From positions 88,907 to 152,906 of the forward strand of contig NZ_CP033222.1 in NCBI RefSeq assembly GCF_004006175.1: a stretch of DNA of 64,000 nucleotides. Reading direction: 5' to 3'. Shown piece by piece: positions 50,769-64,000 of this stretch. The position numbers and the translations under genes were made by a program. The first letter of the stretch is position 1; each line of letters opens with the position of its first letter. This DNA is from Parasedimentitalea marina. Its GTDB lineage: Bacteria; Pseudomonadota; Alphaproteobacteria; Rhodobacterales; Rhodobacteraceae. The notes under the pieces are model-generated. The model was not told the origin of the DNA. It was given only the letters and a program-made list of their open reading frames with translations, and ran no database searches.

Positions 50769-52005
50769 ATGACTTTCCAAATTTTTCCCCCGCTTGAGAT
50801 CCCCGAGACATTGGCCGCTGGCCCTGGACCGGGCAACACCGATGCGCGTGTATTGCAGGCTTTCTCCCGCGCCGGAGTGGCCGATCACATGCAGGGCGAC
50901 GTTCTGCGTGGCATGATTGAATGTAAACAGATGCTGCGCGAAATCTGGGGCACTCAGAACACCTATACCTTTGCCGTGGCAGGCACCGGATGGAGCGGGT
51001 TGGACACGATGTTTTCCGCCGTGATGCCGGGCGACACGGTTGTAGCCTTTGACAATGGCACCTTTTCAGGTGTCGACGCCCTGACCCTGCGCATCAAGGC
51101 GGCAACGCCCGCAGAACATGCCGCCGACCCGCTTAATCCGCAGGCTGCAAGCGTGACTGTGGTCAGCGTACCGCACGGAACTTCGGTGAGCGAAGCAATG
51201 GTCGAGGCGGCGCTGGCCCAGCACAAACCCAAATGGGCCTTCATGGCGCATTGGGAAACTGGTTCAGGCCGTATCAACGATATTCAGGGCTTCTCGGATG
51301 CCTGCCAGCGCCATGGCGCCATGGGTCTGATCGATGCCGTCTCTTCTCTGGGCGTCGAGGATTTTTCAATCGATGACTACCCCGGCATTGTACTGGGCCT
51401 CATGCCCACAAAAGGTCTGTGCTGTTTGCCGCTGACCTATGCACCGGTCAGCTTTACCGACGCCTATATGGCCTCTCTGAAGGCCAGCGGCGCCTATACC
51501 TATGTGCACAACCCGATCTTCGAGGCCCGCCATTGGGGCATCGTCGACGGCCAGGACGTGGAAAAAGGCAGCTACCACCGGACCCACTCTGGCTATGCGG
51601 TTGCCGCCTTTCATGAAAGCCTGCGACTGACGCTGTTGGAGAGCCTGACCCAGCGGTCGCAATCTTACCGCACCCACGAGGCCGCGCTGCAGCGGTGACG
51701 GCCATGGGCTGCGCGGTGACCTCAAATATGACCAGCCTGATCGTGTTGAACCTGCCGGGGATCTGGCGGGCCGCGAAATGGAATTGGTCCAGAATTGCCG
51801 GGCCGAAGGGTTCGGCATCTGGCCGACGCTGTCAGCCCCGGTGCAGGTGCGCATTGGCATCCTGAACCAGCTGACCCCAGCCGCCATTCGCGAAATCACC
51901 CGCCGCTTTGGCGACGCAATGCGCGCCATGGGCGCCGAAGTGGACCAAACCGCCATCGACGACATCCTCGATCAACACTTCAGCCACGCAATCGCGGCTC
52001 AGTAA
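50769..52005 (+). CDS. sga: Serine-glyoxylate aminotransferase (frameshifts)
   Basis: A PLP enzyme of about 412 residues that transfers the amino group of serine to glyoxylate, giving hydroxypyruvate and glycine. Signs are LAAGPGPGNTDARVLQAFSR, VAGTGWSGLDTMFSAVMPGD, GLIDAVSSLGVEDFSIDDYP and GLMPTKGLCCLPLTYAPVSF, whose Lys binds PLP. Breaks near 51696 and 51759 (G runs) precede the C-terminal VQVRIGILNQLTPAAIREIT. The ATG follows AAGGA. It opens the serine-cycle operon. Confidence 0.9.
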
Positions 52006-52027
52006 CGCCACTCAATAGGAGGGACAC

Positions 52028-53227
52028 ATGGACATCCACGAGTATCAGGCCAAGGAAATTCTCTCGAATTTCGGCGTCGAAGTACCATCTGGCGCCTTGG
52101 CGTACAGTCCGGAACAAGCCGCGTATCGGGCGCGCGAACTGGGGGCGACAAATGGATCGTCAAGGCTCAGGTGCACGCAGGTGGCCGCGGCAAGGCGGGC
52201 GGCGTCAAGCTGTGCAACAGCGAAAGCGAGATTTATGACGCCTGCGACGACATGTTTGGTCGCAAGCTGGTCACACATCAAACCGGCCCCGAGGGCAAGG
52301 GCATCTACCGCGTATACGTGGAATCCGCAGTGCCCATCGAAAGCGAAATCTATCTGGGTCTGGTACTGGACCGGTCCAGCCAACGGGTGATGATCGTGGC
52401 CTCGTCCGAGGGTGGCATGGAAATCGAAGAGATTTCCGCTGATCGCCCCGACAGCATTGTGCGCTCCATCGTCGAACCGGCTGCAGGTCTGCAAGAGTTT
52501 CAGGCCCGCGAAATCGCCTTTGATCTGGGGCTAGAGCCCGGCCAGGTCCAGCACATGGTGCGCACTTTGCAAGGCTGCTACCGGGCGTTTCGCGATCTCG
52601 ATGCCACCATGGTTGAAATCAACCCGCTGGTCGTCACCAGTGACAACCGGGTGATGGCGCTTGATGCCAAGATGAGCTTTGACGACAACGCCCTGTTCCG
52701 TCACCCGCAAATCGCCGAGCTGCGCGACAAAAGCCAGGAAGATCCGCGCGAAAGCCGCGCCGCCGATCGGGGCCTGTCTTACGTCGGCCTGGATGGCAAC
52801 ATCGGCTGCATCGTGAACGGCGCCGGGCTGGCAATGGCAACCATGGACACCATCAAACTGGTAGGCGGCGAGCCTGCAAACTTCCTTGATATTGGCGGCG
52901 GTGCCTCGCCCGAACGGGTGGCCAAAGCCTTCCGTCTGGTTCTGTCCGACACCAAAGTACAGGCCGTTCTGGTCAATATCTTTCTTAAGCATCAACCGTT
53001 GCGACTGGGTGGCCGAAGGCGTTGTGCAGGCCCTGCGCGAGCTGGACATCGACATTCCGGTGATTGTGCGTCTGGCGGGCACCAATGTCGAAGAGGGTCA
53101 AAAGATCCTCGCCAAATCCGGCCTGCCAATCATCCGCGCCACCACATTGATGGAGGCCGCCGAGCGCGCAGTGGGCGCATGGCAAAACGATCTTACCCAA
53201 TCCACCAAGATGAGGGCAGTGAAATGA
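52028..53227 (+). CDS. mtkA: Malate-CoA ligase (malate thiokinase) beta subunit (two breaks)
   Basis: A SucC-like ATP-grasp protein of about 396 residues. [20 protein letters not shown] opens it; [28 protein letters not shown] and [20 protein letters not shown] follow. A G is missing near 52143. At 52984 CTTAAGC replaces the sequence for Ala-Gly in the invariant [15 protein letters not shown]. In the serine cycle it makes malyl-CoA from malate; succinyl-CoA synthetase is the alternative, but the neighbours hprA, ppc and mcl favour malate. It overlaps mtkB by ATGA. Confidence 0.87.
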
Positions 53228-54109
53228 GCATTCTTCTCGACCGTGACAGTCGCGTCATCGTTCAGGGCATCACCGGCCGTATGGCCCGGTTCCACACCAA
53301 AGACATGCTTGAATATGGCACCAATGTAGTAGGCGGCGTTGTCCCCGGAAAAGGCGGGCAAACTGTTGACGGGGTGCCGGTATTTGACACCGTAAAACAG
53401 GCCGTTGAAGCAACCAATGCCAATGCCAGCCTGGTCTTTGTGCCGCCGCCCTTTGCGGCAGATTCGATCATGGAAGCCGCCGATGCAGGCATTCGCTACT
53501 GCGTCTGCATCACCGACGGTATCCCGGCCCAGGATATGATCCGGGTGAAACGCTACATGTACCGCTATCCCAAGGACAAGCGGATGGTGCTGACCGGACC
53601 GAACTGCGCCGGCACCATCAGCCCCGGCAAGGCGCTTCTGGGGATTATGCCCGGCCATATCTACCTGACCGGAAACGTCGGCATCATTGGCCGCTCGGGC
53701 ACGCTGGGCTATGAGGCCGCAGCGCAGCTGAAAGAACGCGGCATCGGTGTCTCCACCAGCGTCGGTATCGGCGGCGATCAATCAACGGCTCATCGTTCCG
53801 CGATATCCTGCAGTGGTTTGAACAGGACGAGGACACCCACATCATTGCGATGATTGGTGAAATTGGTGGCCCACAAGAGGCCGAGGCCGCAGAGTATATC
53901 CGCGACCACATCACCAAACCTGTGGTGGCCTATGTCGCGGGTCTGACCGCTCCCAAAGGCCGCACCATGGGTCACGCGGCGCGATCATCTCGGCCTTTGG
54001 CGAAAGCGCCAGCGAAAAGGTTGAAATCCTGTCTGCCGCCGGGGTGACCGTGGCCGAAAACCCAGCCGTCATCGGCGAAACCATCGCCCGCGTGATGGAG
54101 GCCGCGTGA
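53224..54109 (+). CDS. mtkB: Malate-CoA ligase alpha subunit (frameshifts)
   Basis: A SucD-like CoA-binding subunit of about 296 residues: [80 protein letters not shown] and, in later frames, [20 protein letters not shown]. The active-site His lies in the usual GHAGAII segment, split by a missing G near 53977; a C is missing near 53782. It pairs with MtkA and overlaps hprA by TGATG. Confidence 0.87.
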
Positions 54110-55079
54110 TGGTCAAACCCTCTGTCCTTGTCACCCGCCGCTGGCCCGCCGCCGTCGAGGCACAGCTGACTGAAACCTACAATACGGTGCTCAATACCGG
54201 GGACATGCCCATGTCCCCGGCCGAGCTCCGCAGCGCCTTAAAACCTATGATGCGGTGCTGCCCACAGTGACCGATACCCTCACCGCCGAGGCGCTGGATC
54301 TGCCCGCCTCACAGACCAAAATCCTTGCAAACTATGGTGTTGGCTATAGCCACATCTGCGAGGAATCCGCCCGCGAACTGGGCATGACTGTGACCAACAC
54401 GCCGGACGTCTTGTCGGAATGCACCGCTGATCTGGCGATGACACTGCTGTTGATGGCGGCGCGGCGTGTAGCGAAGGCGAGCGCGAGCTGCGCGCTTAAG
54501 CGGCTGGACCGGCTGGCGCCCAACCCATCTGGTTGGCACCAAGGTCAGCGGTAAAACACTGGGCATCGTTGGCTTTGGTCGCATCGGACAGGAAATGGCA
54601 CGCCGCGCGCATCATGGGTTCGGTATGGAAATCCTGGTTCAGAACCGCAGCCGCGTCGCACCGGATGTGCTGGCGCAATGCAACGCGGTTCAGGTTGACA
54701 GCTTGGATGATCTGCTGCCGAAATGTGATTTTGTCTCGCTGCACTGCCCCGGTGGCACGGCAAACCGGCACCTGATCAACTCGCGCCGCTTGGACCTGAT
54801 GAAATCCGGTGCCTTCCTGATCAACACCGCCCGCGGTGAAGTGATTGACGAGTTTGCTTTGATTCAGGCCCTGAGTTTCGATCTGATCGGTGGCGCGGCG
54901 CTGGATGTGTTCGACGGCGAACCCCGGATCAGCCCGGACCTGCTGCACTGCGACAACCTTGTGATGTTGCCTCATCTCGGCAGCGCCACCCGTGAGGCCC
55001 GCGAGGCGATGGGGTTTCGTGTTCTCGACAATCTGGATGACTTCTTTCAGGGCCGCACACCACGCGATCGGGTGATCTG

Positions 55080-55080
<1 letters not shown>
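54109..55080 (+). CDS. hprA: Hydroxypyruvate reductase, D-2-hydroxyacid dehydrogenase family (frameshifts)
   Basis: An NAD(P)H enzyme of about 324 residues that reduces hydroxypyruvate (and glyoxylate) to glycerate. NYGVGYSHI, GKTLGIVGFGRIGQEMARRA (Rossmann), FVSLHCPGGTANRHLIN, GAFLINTARGEVIDE and MLPHLGSATREAREAMG (catalytic His) are present. Breaks near 54240 and 54471, plus GCTTAAGC at 54494 where ELRAGGWTGWRPTHL is expected. Start overlaps mtkB, stop overlaps ppc. Confidence 0.88.
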
Positions 55081-57702
<2,622 letters not shown>

Positions 57703-57725
57703 CCCAACAACAGGAGACATCATCC

Positions 57726-59018
57726 ATGAACGCCCCCAATCGCCCCGACGGGTTCTTCACCGAAGGTCTCGCCAGCCGTGACCCCGAGATTTTCGGCTCG
57801 ATCACCCGTGAGCTGGGCCGCCAGCGCGATGAGATCGAACTGATCGCATCGGAAAACATCGTGTCAGCGGCCGTGATGGAAGCGCAAGGCTCGGTTCTGA
57901 CCAACAAATACGCCGAGGGTTATCCCGGACGTCGTTACTATGGCGGCTGCCAGCATGTCGACGTGGCGGAAACCCTGGCAATCGACCGGGCCAAGGACCT
58001 GTTTGGCTGTGATTTTGCCAATGTTCAGCCCAATTCGGGGTCTCAGGCCAACCAGGGCGTGTTCCAGGCGCTGATCAAACCGGGCGACACCATCCTCGGC
58101 ATGGATCTATCCGTAAGCGGACACCTGACCCACGGCGCCAAGCCCAACCAATCGGGAAAATGGTTCAACGCGGTGCACTATGGCGTCAGGCGCGAAGACA
58201 GCCGCATCGACTATGATCAGATCAAGCCCTTGCAACTGAACACAAACCTGCATTGATCATTGCCGGTGGCTCTGCCATTCCGCGTCAAATCGATTTTGCA
58301 CGGTTCCGTGAAATCGCCGATTCAGTTGGCGCCTTTCTATTGGTCGACATGGCGCATTTCGCAGGTCTGGTCGCCGCGGGCGAGCACCCTCGCCGTTTCC
58401 CTATGCCGATGTTGCCACCACCACCACGCATAAAACCCTGCGTGGGCCGCGCGGCGGCATGATCCTGACCAACAACGCGGATATCGCGAAAAGGTCAATT
58501 CAGCGATCTTTCCCGGCATCCAGGGTGGTCCGCTGATGCATGTGATCGCGGCCAAGGCGGTGGCTTTTGGCGAAGCCCTGCGTCCGGAATTCAAAACCTA
58601 TCAGAAACAAGTGCGGGCCAACGCAGTGGCCCTCGCGGATCAATTGATGAAGGGCGGGCTCGATATCGTTTCGGGCGGCACTGACACCCATTTGATGCTG
58701 GTCGATCTGCGCCCCAAGGGCGTAACCGGCAACATTGTGGATGCGGCTCTTGGTCGGGCTCATATCACCTGCAACAAAAACGGCATCCCGTTTGACCCGG
58801 AAAAACCGATGGTCACCTCGGGCATTCGTTTGGGCACTCCGGCCGGCACCACCCGTGGCTTCGCCGAGGCTGAGTTTCGCGAAATCGCCGACTTGATAGT
58901 CGAGGTCGTCGACGGTCTCGCCGCCCATGGCGCCGACAGCAACGGCGCTGCAGAAGACAGCGTTCGCGCCAAAGTGGCCAACCTATGTGCCCGCTTCCCT
59001 CTTTACCAGAATCTCTAA
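57726..59018 (+). CDS. glyA: Serine hydroxymethyltransferase (three frameshifts)
   Basis: A PLP and folate enzyme of about 431 residues that makes serine from glycine and methylene-THF, the C1 entry point of the serine cycle. [58 protein letters not shown] and [19 protein letters not shown] (PLP Lys, after correction) are present. Breaks near 58216, 58391 and 58489 each lack one base. It lies 24 bases after ppc. A copy inside this operon is likely the assimilation-dedicated one. Confidence 0.92.
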
Positions 59019-59034
59019 TCCAAGGACCCACCCC

Positions 59035-60012
59035 ATGAGCTTTTTTCCCATTGACCAAGCCCCTGCCCGCCTGAACCGAAGCGAATTGGCTATTCCCGGC
59101 AGCCAGCCAGCCATGTTTGAGAAAGCAGCAAAGTCCGATGTTGATGTGATCTTTTTGGATCTCGAAGACGCTGTTGCACCAGACGAAAAAGAGCAGGCCC
59201 GCAAGAACATTATCCAAGCCCTGAACGAGATCGACTGGGGCAGCAAAACCATGTCGGTGCGCATCAACGGTCTGGACACCCATTACATGTACCGCGATGT
59301 GGTGGATGTGGTGGAACAGGCTGGCGAACGCTTGGATCTGATCATGATCCCCAAAGTGGGCACCGCCGCCGACGTTTATGCCGTCGATATGATGGTGACC
59401 CAGATCGAAGACGCCAAAGGCTACAAAAAGCGGATCGGCTTTGAGCACATCATTGAAACCGCTCTGGGTATGCAGAACGTCACCGAGATCGCGGGTGCCT
59501 CCAAGCGCAACGAAAGCCTGCATTTTGGCGTCGCAGATTACGCCGCCTCGACCCGTGCCCGCACCACAATCATTGGCGGTGTGAACCCGGATTACGCCGT
59601 ACTGACCGACCCGGATGCCTCCGGAAACCGCGAATCCCATTGGGGCGATATGTGGCACTATGCACTGGCCCGCATGGTGGTCGCGGCCCGCGCCAACGGC
59701 TTGCGCCCCATCGACGGTCCGTTTGGTGATTTTCAGGATCCCGCTGGCTACCTTGCTGCGGCCAAGCGTGCCGCTGTTCTCGGCTGCGAAGGCAAATGGG
59801 CCATTCACCCAAGCCAGATTGAGCTTGCAAACCAGGTCATGACGCCTTCGGACGCAGAAGTGACCAAGGCTCAGCGGATTCTGGCAGCCATGGCCGATGC
59901 CGAGGCGGCTGGCAAAGGCGCGGTCTCTCTCGACGGTCGCCTGATCGACTATGCCTCGATCCGTCAAGCCGAAGTTCTGGTGGAAAAAGCCCGCCAGATT
60001 GCCGGGGCCTGA
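59035..60012 (+). CDS. mcl: Malyl-CoA lyase
   Basis: A 325-residue uninterrupted CitE-like lyase that splits malyl-CoA into glyoxylate and acetyl-CoA. RSELAIPGSQPAMFEKAAKS, VIFLDLEDAVAPDEKEQARK (Mg-binding acids), LIMIPKVGTAADVYAVDMMV and HPSQIELANQVMTPSDAEV are typical. The ATG at 59035 gives the normal N terminus. It ends the serine-cycle operon before a terminator. Confidence 0.93.
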   Translation: MSFFPIDQAPARLNRSELAIPGSQPAMFEKAAKSDVDVIFLDLEDAVAPDEKEQARKNIIQALNEIDWGSKTMSVRINGLDTHYMYRDVVDVVEQAGERLDLIMIPKVGTAADVYAVDMMVTQIEDAKGYKKRIGFEHIIETALGMQNVTEIAGASKRNESLHFGVADYAASTRARTTIIGGVNPDYAVLTDPDASGNRESHWGDMWHYALARMVVAARANGLRPIDGPFGDFQDPAGYLAAAKRAAVLGCEGKWAIHPSQIELANQVMTPSDAEVTKAQRILAAMADAEAAGKGAVSLDGRLIDYASIRQAEVLVEKARQIAGA

Positions 60013-60090
60013 CCCTTACGGCTAAGTGATCAAATCCCGCGCTTGCCTGCCAAGTCGGGTTTTGACTGGCCACCGTAGCAGCACCTCCGA

Positions 60091-60124
60091 GCCGTGCCCA
60101 TGTCAATGTCAGGGCACGGCTTTT
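60091..60124 (+). terminator. Rho-independent terminator after mcl
   Basis: A 9-base perfect stem, GCCGTGCCC with GGGCACGGC, a 12-base loop and a TTTT tail, 80 bases after mcl. It separates the metabolic region from repABC. The rest of the gap up to 60300 shows no gene; it should contain the repA promoter. Confidence 0.85.
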
Positions 60125-60300
60125 GCCCGCGCCCTGACCGCATCGGTTGACCGAACCCTGCCAGGATGTTGATTACACCCTAGTGATTGCGGCACAAAGG
60201 CCTACCAAATCTAGAATAATCCTTGCGCGACTCTGATTCTTTCGGCAATAGTCACGGAAAAGAGGCGATAAACGCCATTTACCGTGAACACGGAACGACG

Positions 60301-61507
60301 ATGAGAGAGCAGATGACTGATACTTCTTCGTATGACAACCTGAATGCGGTGATCCGTCAACACTCTGAATGGTTGGCCAATCAATTGCATGCGCAGCGCG
60401 AAAACCTGTTTCCGCCTAATGCTGCCAAAACCATGCGCAAGTTTACGTCTGGCGAAGCCGCTGCGCTGCTCGGTGTCAACGATTCCTATCTGCGCAAACT
60501 TCATTTGAATGGCAAGGGCCCCTCGCCCGAGCTGACCCCGGCAACCGTCGCCTCTATTGCGCGCAGGACATTCAGGATCTGCGGATCCTGCTGGAGAAAA
60601 CCGCCCGCAACCCCGGTGATTACCTGCCCGGCCGCCGCGACGGCGACCATCTGCAGATCATCGGCGTGATGAACTTCAAAGGTGGCTCGGGCAAGACCAC
60701 CAGCGCCGCCCATCTGGCACAACGCCTGGCCCTGACGGGATATCGCGTGCTGGCCATCGATCTCGACCCTCAGGCCTCGCTGACGGCCCTGCACGGCGTC
60801 CAGCCCGAGGTCGACCTGCAGGACGGCGGCACCCTCTATGAGGCCATCCGCTACGACAAACCGGAACCGATCAAATCGGTCATTCGCAAAACATACATCC
60901 CTAATCTGGACCTGATCCCCGGCAATCTTGAACTGATGGAGTTCGAACACGAAACCCCGCGCGCCCTGTCCCAGGGCAATGCTGGTCTGTTCTTCTTCCG
61001 GGTCAAAGAGGCGCTAGCGCAGGTCGATGACGACTATGACGTCGTGGTGATCGACTGCCCGCCACAATGGGCTTTCTCACCATGTCTGCGCTCTCGGCCT
61101 CAACCGGCGTGCTGGTGACAATCCACCCGGAAATGCTCGACGTCATGTCGATGAGCCAGTTCCTGCGGATGACCGCCGACCTGATGGATGTCATCGCCGA
61201 AAGCGGCGCGGACATGTCCCATGACTGGATGCGCTATATGCTGACCCGTTACGAGCCCTCAGATGCGCCACAGAACCGCATCGTGGCGTTTCTGCGCACC
61301 ATGTACGGCGATATGGTGCTGAACACCCCGATGCTCAAATCCACCGCCATTTCGGACGCAGGCCTCACCAAGCAGACTCTCTACGAGGTCGAACGCAGCG
61401 CCTTTACCCGGTCCACCTACGACCGCGCCATCGAAAGCCTCAATGCGGTCAATGACGAAATTGCAGCACTTATTCAAAAAACCTGGGGACGCGGCGATGA
61501 CCAGTAA
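60301..61507 (+). CDS. repA: RepA, ParA-type partition ATPase of a repABC replicon (two frameshifts)
   Basis: About 402 residues. The N terminus has the RepA-specific AVIRQHSEWLANQLHAQREN and FTSGEAAALLGVNDSYLRKL; the ATPase has GVMNFKGGSGKTTSAAHLAQ (deviant Walker A), VLAIDLDPQASLTALHGVQP, and DDYDVVVIDCPPQ followed in another frame by LGFLTMSALSAS. Breaks near 60535 (C run) and 61068. ATG at 60301 or 60313 may be the start. RepA segregates the plasmid with RepB and autoregulates the operon. Confidence 0.92.
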
Positions 61508-62510
61508 GAAAAAACGCATGTCGATGCTCGACAACCTGACCGCAACCGGGGCCCCTTCCCCTGTGGCGGCCTCGTCGATGATGTCCAGCAACCGCGCACT
61601 GCGCTCTGCCCGCGACGCCGTCGATGGTCACAGCATCTGGGAACTGGACCCCGATGCCATTTCCGATGGCAGATTGCGCGACCGTCTCGACCCCGAGGAC
61701 GTGGCAGATCTGCGCGATGCCATCGAGCCAATGGCCAGACGGTGCCAATCCTTGTGCGCCGCCATCCGTCAACACCTGACCGCTATCAACTGGTCTATGG
61801 CCGCCGTCGGCTCGAGGCGATCCGGGTTTCGGACAAACTGGACAAGGTCCGCGCGATTGTCGCCAATATCGATGATGATGCGGCCGTCCGGGCGCAGATC
61901 TCTGAAAACATGGCGCGGCGCGACCTCTCGTTCATCGAAAAAGCCCTTTTCGCACAAGAGCTTATCGACAGCGACTTTGGCACACAGTCGCAGATAGCCG
62001 AGTCCTGACAGTCACCAAATCCTCCATCTCGATGGCGCTGGCCATTGTGGAAACGGTTGGGGTGGATGTTATTCGCGCCATTGGTGCGGCCCATGGCATT
62101 GGCCGTCCCAGATGGGATGCGCTTGGCAAAGCCATCGAAGAAAACCGCATCGACCCGGCCCGGCTGGTCCGGATTGCCGAAGATATTCATGCGCAGGCGG
62201 ATGTCATCGCGGTGACTGAAAATCAGGTGGCCGAACCCGCTGACGTCTCCATTGCCGCCTTCAGCGCGGTGTCAAAAGCTGCGGATCAGGCATCCCCGTC
62301 CCGCGCAGCGTCACCCCAGCGCCCGCCCGCAGCCCTGCCAATCGGCGGGCGCTGACGGTCGATGGCACCCGCAGTGGATCGGTAAACCGCACCGCCAAAG
62401 GTATTTCAATCAGCCTCAACAACAGCGCTTTTGCCGACTGGGTCGAAGCCGAAGCTCAGGATTTGATTGAAGACTTACACCAGCGCTGGCTTCAGCGCCG
62501 CAACGACTGA
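61497..62510 (+). CDS. repB: RepB, ParB-type partition protein (three frameshifts)
   Basis: About 339 residues. KKKRMSMLDNLTATGAPSPV opens it; VPILVRRHPSTPDRYQLVYG and GRRRLEAIRVSDKLDKVRAI are the ParB/Srx core with RRR(L); ENMARRDLSFIEKALFAQEL and LTVTKSSISMALAIVETVG are the DNA-binding part; the C terminus reads GISISLNNSAFADWVEAEAQ. Breaks near 61733, 62003 and 62290. It overlaps repA by 11 bases. It should bind the parS palindrome found after repC. Confidence 0.9.
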
Positions 62511-62685
62511 CACCAAGACAAACCAAACAAAGGAGGCACAGAACGACAAAAGAAAAGGCCCCGTAAAGACATAGCTCCACGAGACCCCAACTTGTTTCTT
62601 GCACCTACAAGTTAGTGTCGTGAGCCTCAGTCCGCAAGTCCTAAGTGATTCGCGGAACGGGATTTCTTTGTCTTCGTGATAGAAA
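62511..62685 (-). ncRNA. Possible counter-transcribed RNA region between repB and repC
   Basis: In repABC replicons a small antisense RNA encoded in the repB-repC gap controls RepC level. This 175-base gap fits in place and length, and the minus strand ends in GGGGCCTTTTCTTTT (about 62547-62562), a T-rich stop-like end. I could not draw a clear terminator stem, so the call rests mainly on known organisation. Confidence 0.35.
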
Positions 62686-63910
62686 ATGACCTACACACCT
62701 GTAACGCCATTCCGGCGACCGATAAATGCTGCCCTGTTGAACATTCAACCACGGACACCGCCCGACCGTCCAACCGAGGGCGTGAATAAATGGGAGGTCC
62801 TGCGAGAGCTGGCCACCGCCCGTCAGGTTTTCGGCTTAACAGACCGGGACATGACCGTGCTGCAGGCCCTCGTCAGTTTCCATCAGAACACCACCCTGGG
62901 CGACAGCGGCGCTCCTCTCGTTGTGCACCCCTCAAACAAATCGATCTGCGAACGGTTAAATGGCATGCCCTGCTCCACCATGCGGCGGCATTTGGGGCAT
63001 CTTGTTGACGCCGGTGTTCTTATCCGTCGCGACAGCCCCAACGGCAAACGCTATGCCCGGCGCTATGGCACCGACAAGATCGCCTTTGGGTTTGATCTGA
63101 CACCGCTTGTGCACCGCTTCAGAGATCTGTGACGCCGCCGAGGAGGTCCGGGCCCAAGCCGAGAAGTTTCACCGCCTGCGCGAGACCGTAAGCCTGATGA
63201 GGCGCGATCTGGCAGGTCTCAGCACCTATGGCGAAGACTGCCGCCCTGACCTGGCAATCTGGACCCAGTTTTCAGACCTGGCCGCCCTCACCGCCCGTGA
63301 CCTTCGCAGAAAGCTTCAATTCGAAGATCTGGAGAAGCTAGAGGTGGTTTTGCACAAGGCGCTGGAGCTGGCACGGGACGTTCTGGAACCTGAAGCAACC
63401 ACTGATCTGAGCACCAGTGCCTCTCAAAATGAGCAGCACCATCAGAATTCTAATAAAGACTCTTATGATTTTGAACCTGGCTTAGAAGACGACCTAAAAA
63501 TCGTATCAATCGCCAAACCAAAAGCCGAAGCTCATCCTGCATCCGAAGACAATAAAGATGGTGTAACCAGTGCGAACGCTAAGGTACCAAATCTACCACT
63601 TGGAATGATATTACGGGCCTGCAAAGAAATACAGCTCTACTCCGAAACCCCCATTCGCCATTGGCATGAGTTCGTCAAAGTTGCCGATACTGTGCGCCCG
63701 ATGATGGGAATTGCACCAACGGCCTGGGATGATGCAAGGCGATCTATGGGTCTCGAAGAAGCCTGCGTTGTTCTGGCGGCTATGTTGGAACGGATTGCGG
63801 ATATTCGCTCTCCCGGAGGATATCTGCGAAGTCTAAGTAACAAGGCTGCTGTTGGTGAATTCTCAAGCGGCCCGATGATTATGGCCTTGATGCGCAAAGA
63901 CGCTGCCTGA
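62686..63910 (+). CDS. repC: RepC replication initiator (one break)
   Basis: About 408 residues. PFRRPINAALLNIQ and NKWEVLRELATARQVFGLTD with PSNKSICERLNGMPCSTMRR and HLVDAGVLIRRDSPNGKRYA form the DNA-binding N-terminal domain; the second part, after a break near 63120 where AG of an AGAGAG run seems lost, has EICDAAEEVRAQAEKFHRLR and ends GGYLRSLSNKAAVGEFSSGP. The middle (about 63420-63600) is polar and low in complexity, a usual linker. RepC is the initiator and oriV usually lies within its gene. Confidence 0.92.
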
Positions 63911-63926
63911 GTTCACAGCTGTGAAC
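63911..63926. promoter_or_regulatory. parS-like palindrome downstream of repC
   Basis: GTTCACAGCTGTGAAC is a perfect 16-base palindrome that fits the repABC parS pattern GTT-N4-GC-N4-AAC. It begins one base after repC's stop codon, a known place for RepB binding sites. I saw only this copy in the window. Confidence 0.8.
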
Positions 63927-64000
63927 TCTTCGTTGGACCTTGTGAACCGCACCTTTCGCAACCCATCACAGAGGTATTGATTTTTGCTGACTTGCAAGAG

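Noticed and set aside
52028..54109. Succinyl-CoA synthetase sucCD
   Set aside because: Same family, but placement between sga and hprA/ppc/mcl fits malate-CoA ligase of the serine cycle.

Overview
The window looks like an alphaproteobacterium of the Rhodobacteraceae (marine Roseobacter type). It carries TRAP and ABC uptake systems, sarcosine-oxidase-like and glutamate-synthase-like genes for methylamine catabolism, serine-cycle genes, and, at the right end, a repA-repB-repC cassette with a parS-like palindrome. RepABC replicons in this family are plasmids or chromids, so I infer that the stretch is extrachromosomal. No rRNA, tRNA, CRISPR array or transposase was seen.

Layout. 1-4636 (minus): two Rieske oxygenases flanking a spermidine/putrescine-type ABC transporter. 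5112-14869 (plus): a glycine-cleavage block (L-protein, lipA, an alanine/glycine:Na+ symporter, a universal stress protein, gcvT, gcvH, gcvP) followed by an AraC-type regulator. 14904-21360: Asp/Glu-racemase-like protein, FAD amino-acid dehydrogenase, fused TRAP permease and TAXI binding protein (minus), with a divergent LysR regulator. 21416-23025: hipBA with a duplicated operator. 23248-29997 (minus): TMAO uptake (tmoXVW), a cupin, and TMAO demethylase tdm. 30238-36356 (plus): a LysR regulator and the N-methylglutamate dehydrogenase operon mgdABCD. 36386-38166: AraC and XRE-cupin regulators. 38179-41997 (minus): dimethylamine monooxygenase dmmDABC. 42271-48307 (plus): amt, a small gene, mgsABC and gmaS. 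48480-50583: truncated haemoglobin, EamA transporter and a LuxR-type regulator. 50769-60012 (plus): the serine-cycle operon sga-mtkA-mtkB-hprA-ppc-glyA-mcl. 60301-63926: repABC and parS.

Together the genes outline a nearly complete route. TMAO is imported and demethylated to dimethylamine (Tdm), then to methylamine (Dmm). Methylamine passes through gamma-glutamylmethylamide (GmaS) and N-methylglutamate (Mgs), and its methyl group is released as a folate-bound C1 unit (Mgd, with the GcvT-like domains of Tdm and DmmD). GlyA and the serine cycle assimilate that C1 unit, and the glycine-cleavage block interconverts glycine and methylene-THF. The TMA monooxygenase (tmm), glycerate kinase, and the folate C1-interconversion genes (such as mtdA, fch, fhs) are not in the window.

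Quality caution. More than half of the protein genes are interrupted by frameshifts, yet they stay conserved across the breaks. Most breaks sit in short homopolymers that look one base short. A second class sits where homologues have Ala-Gly or similar encoded by GCCGGC, and the sequence instead reads CTTAAG, CTTAG, CTTAC or a variant. I treat these as probable consensus errors, not real pseudogenes. Coordinates for broken genes span the whole reconstructed gene.
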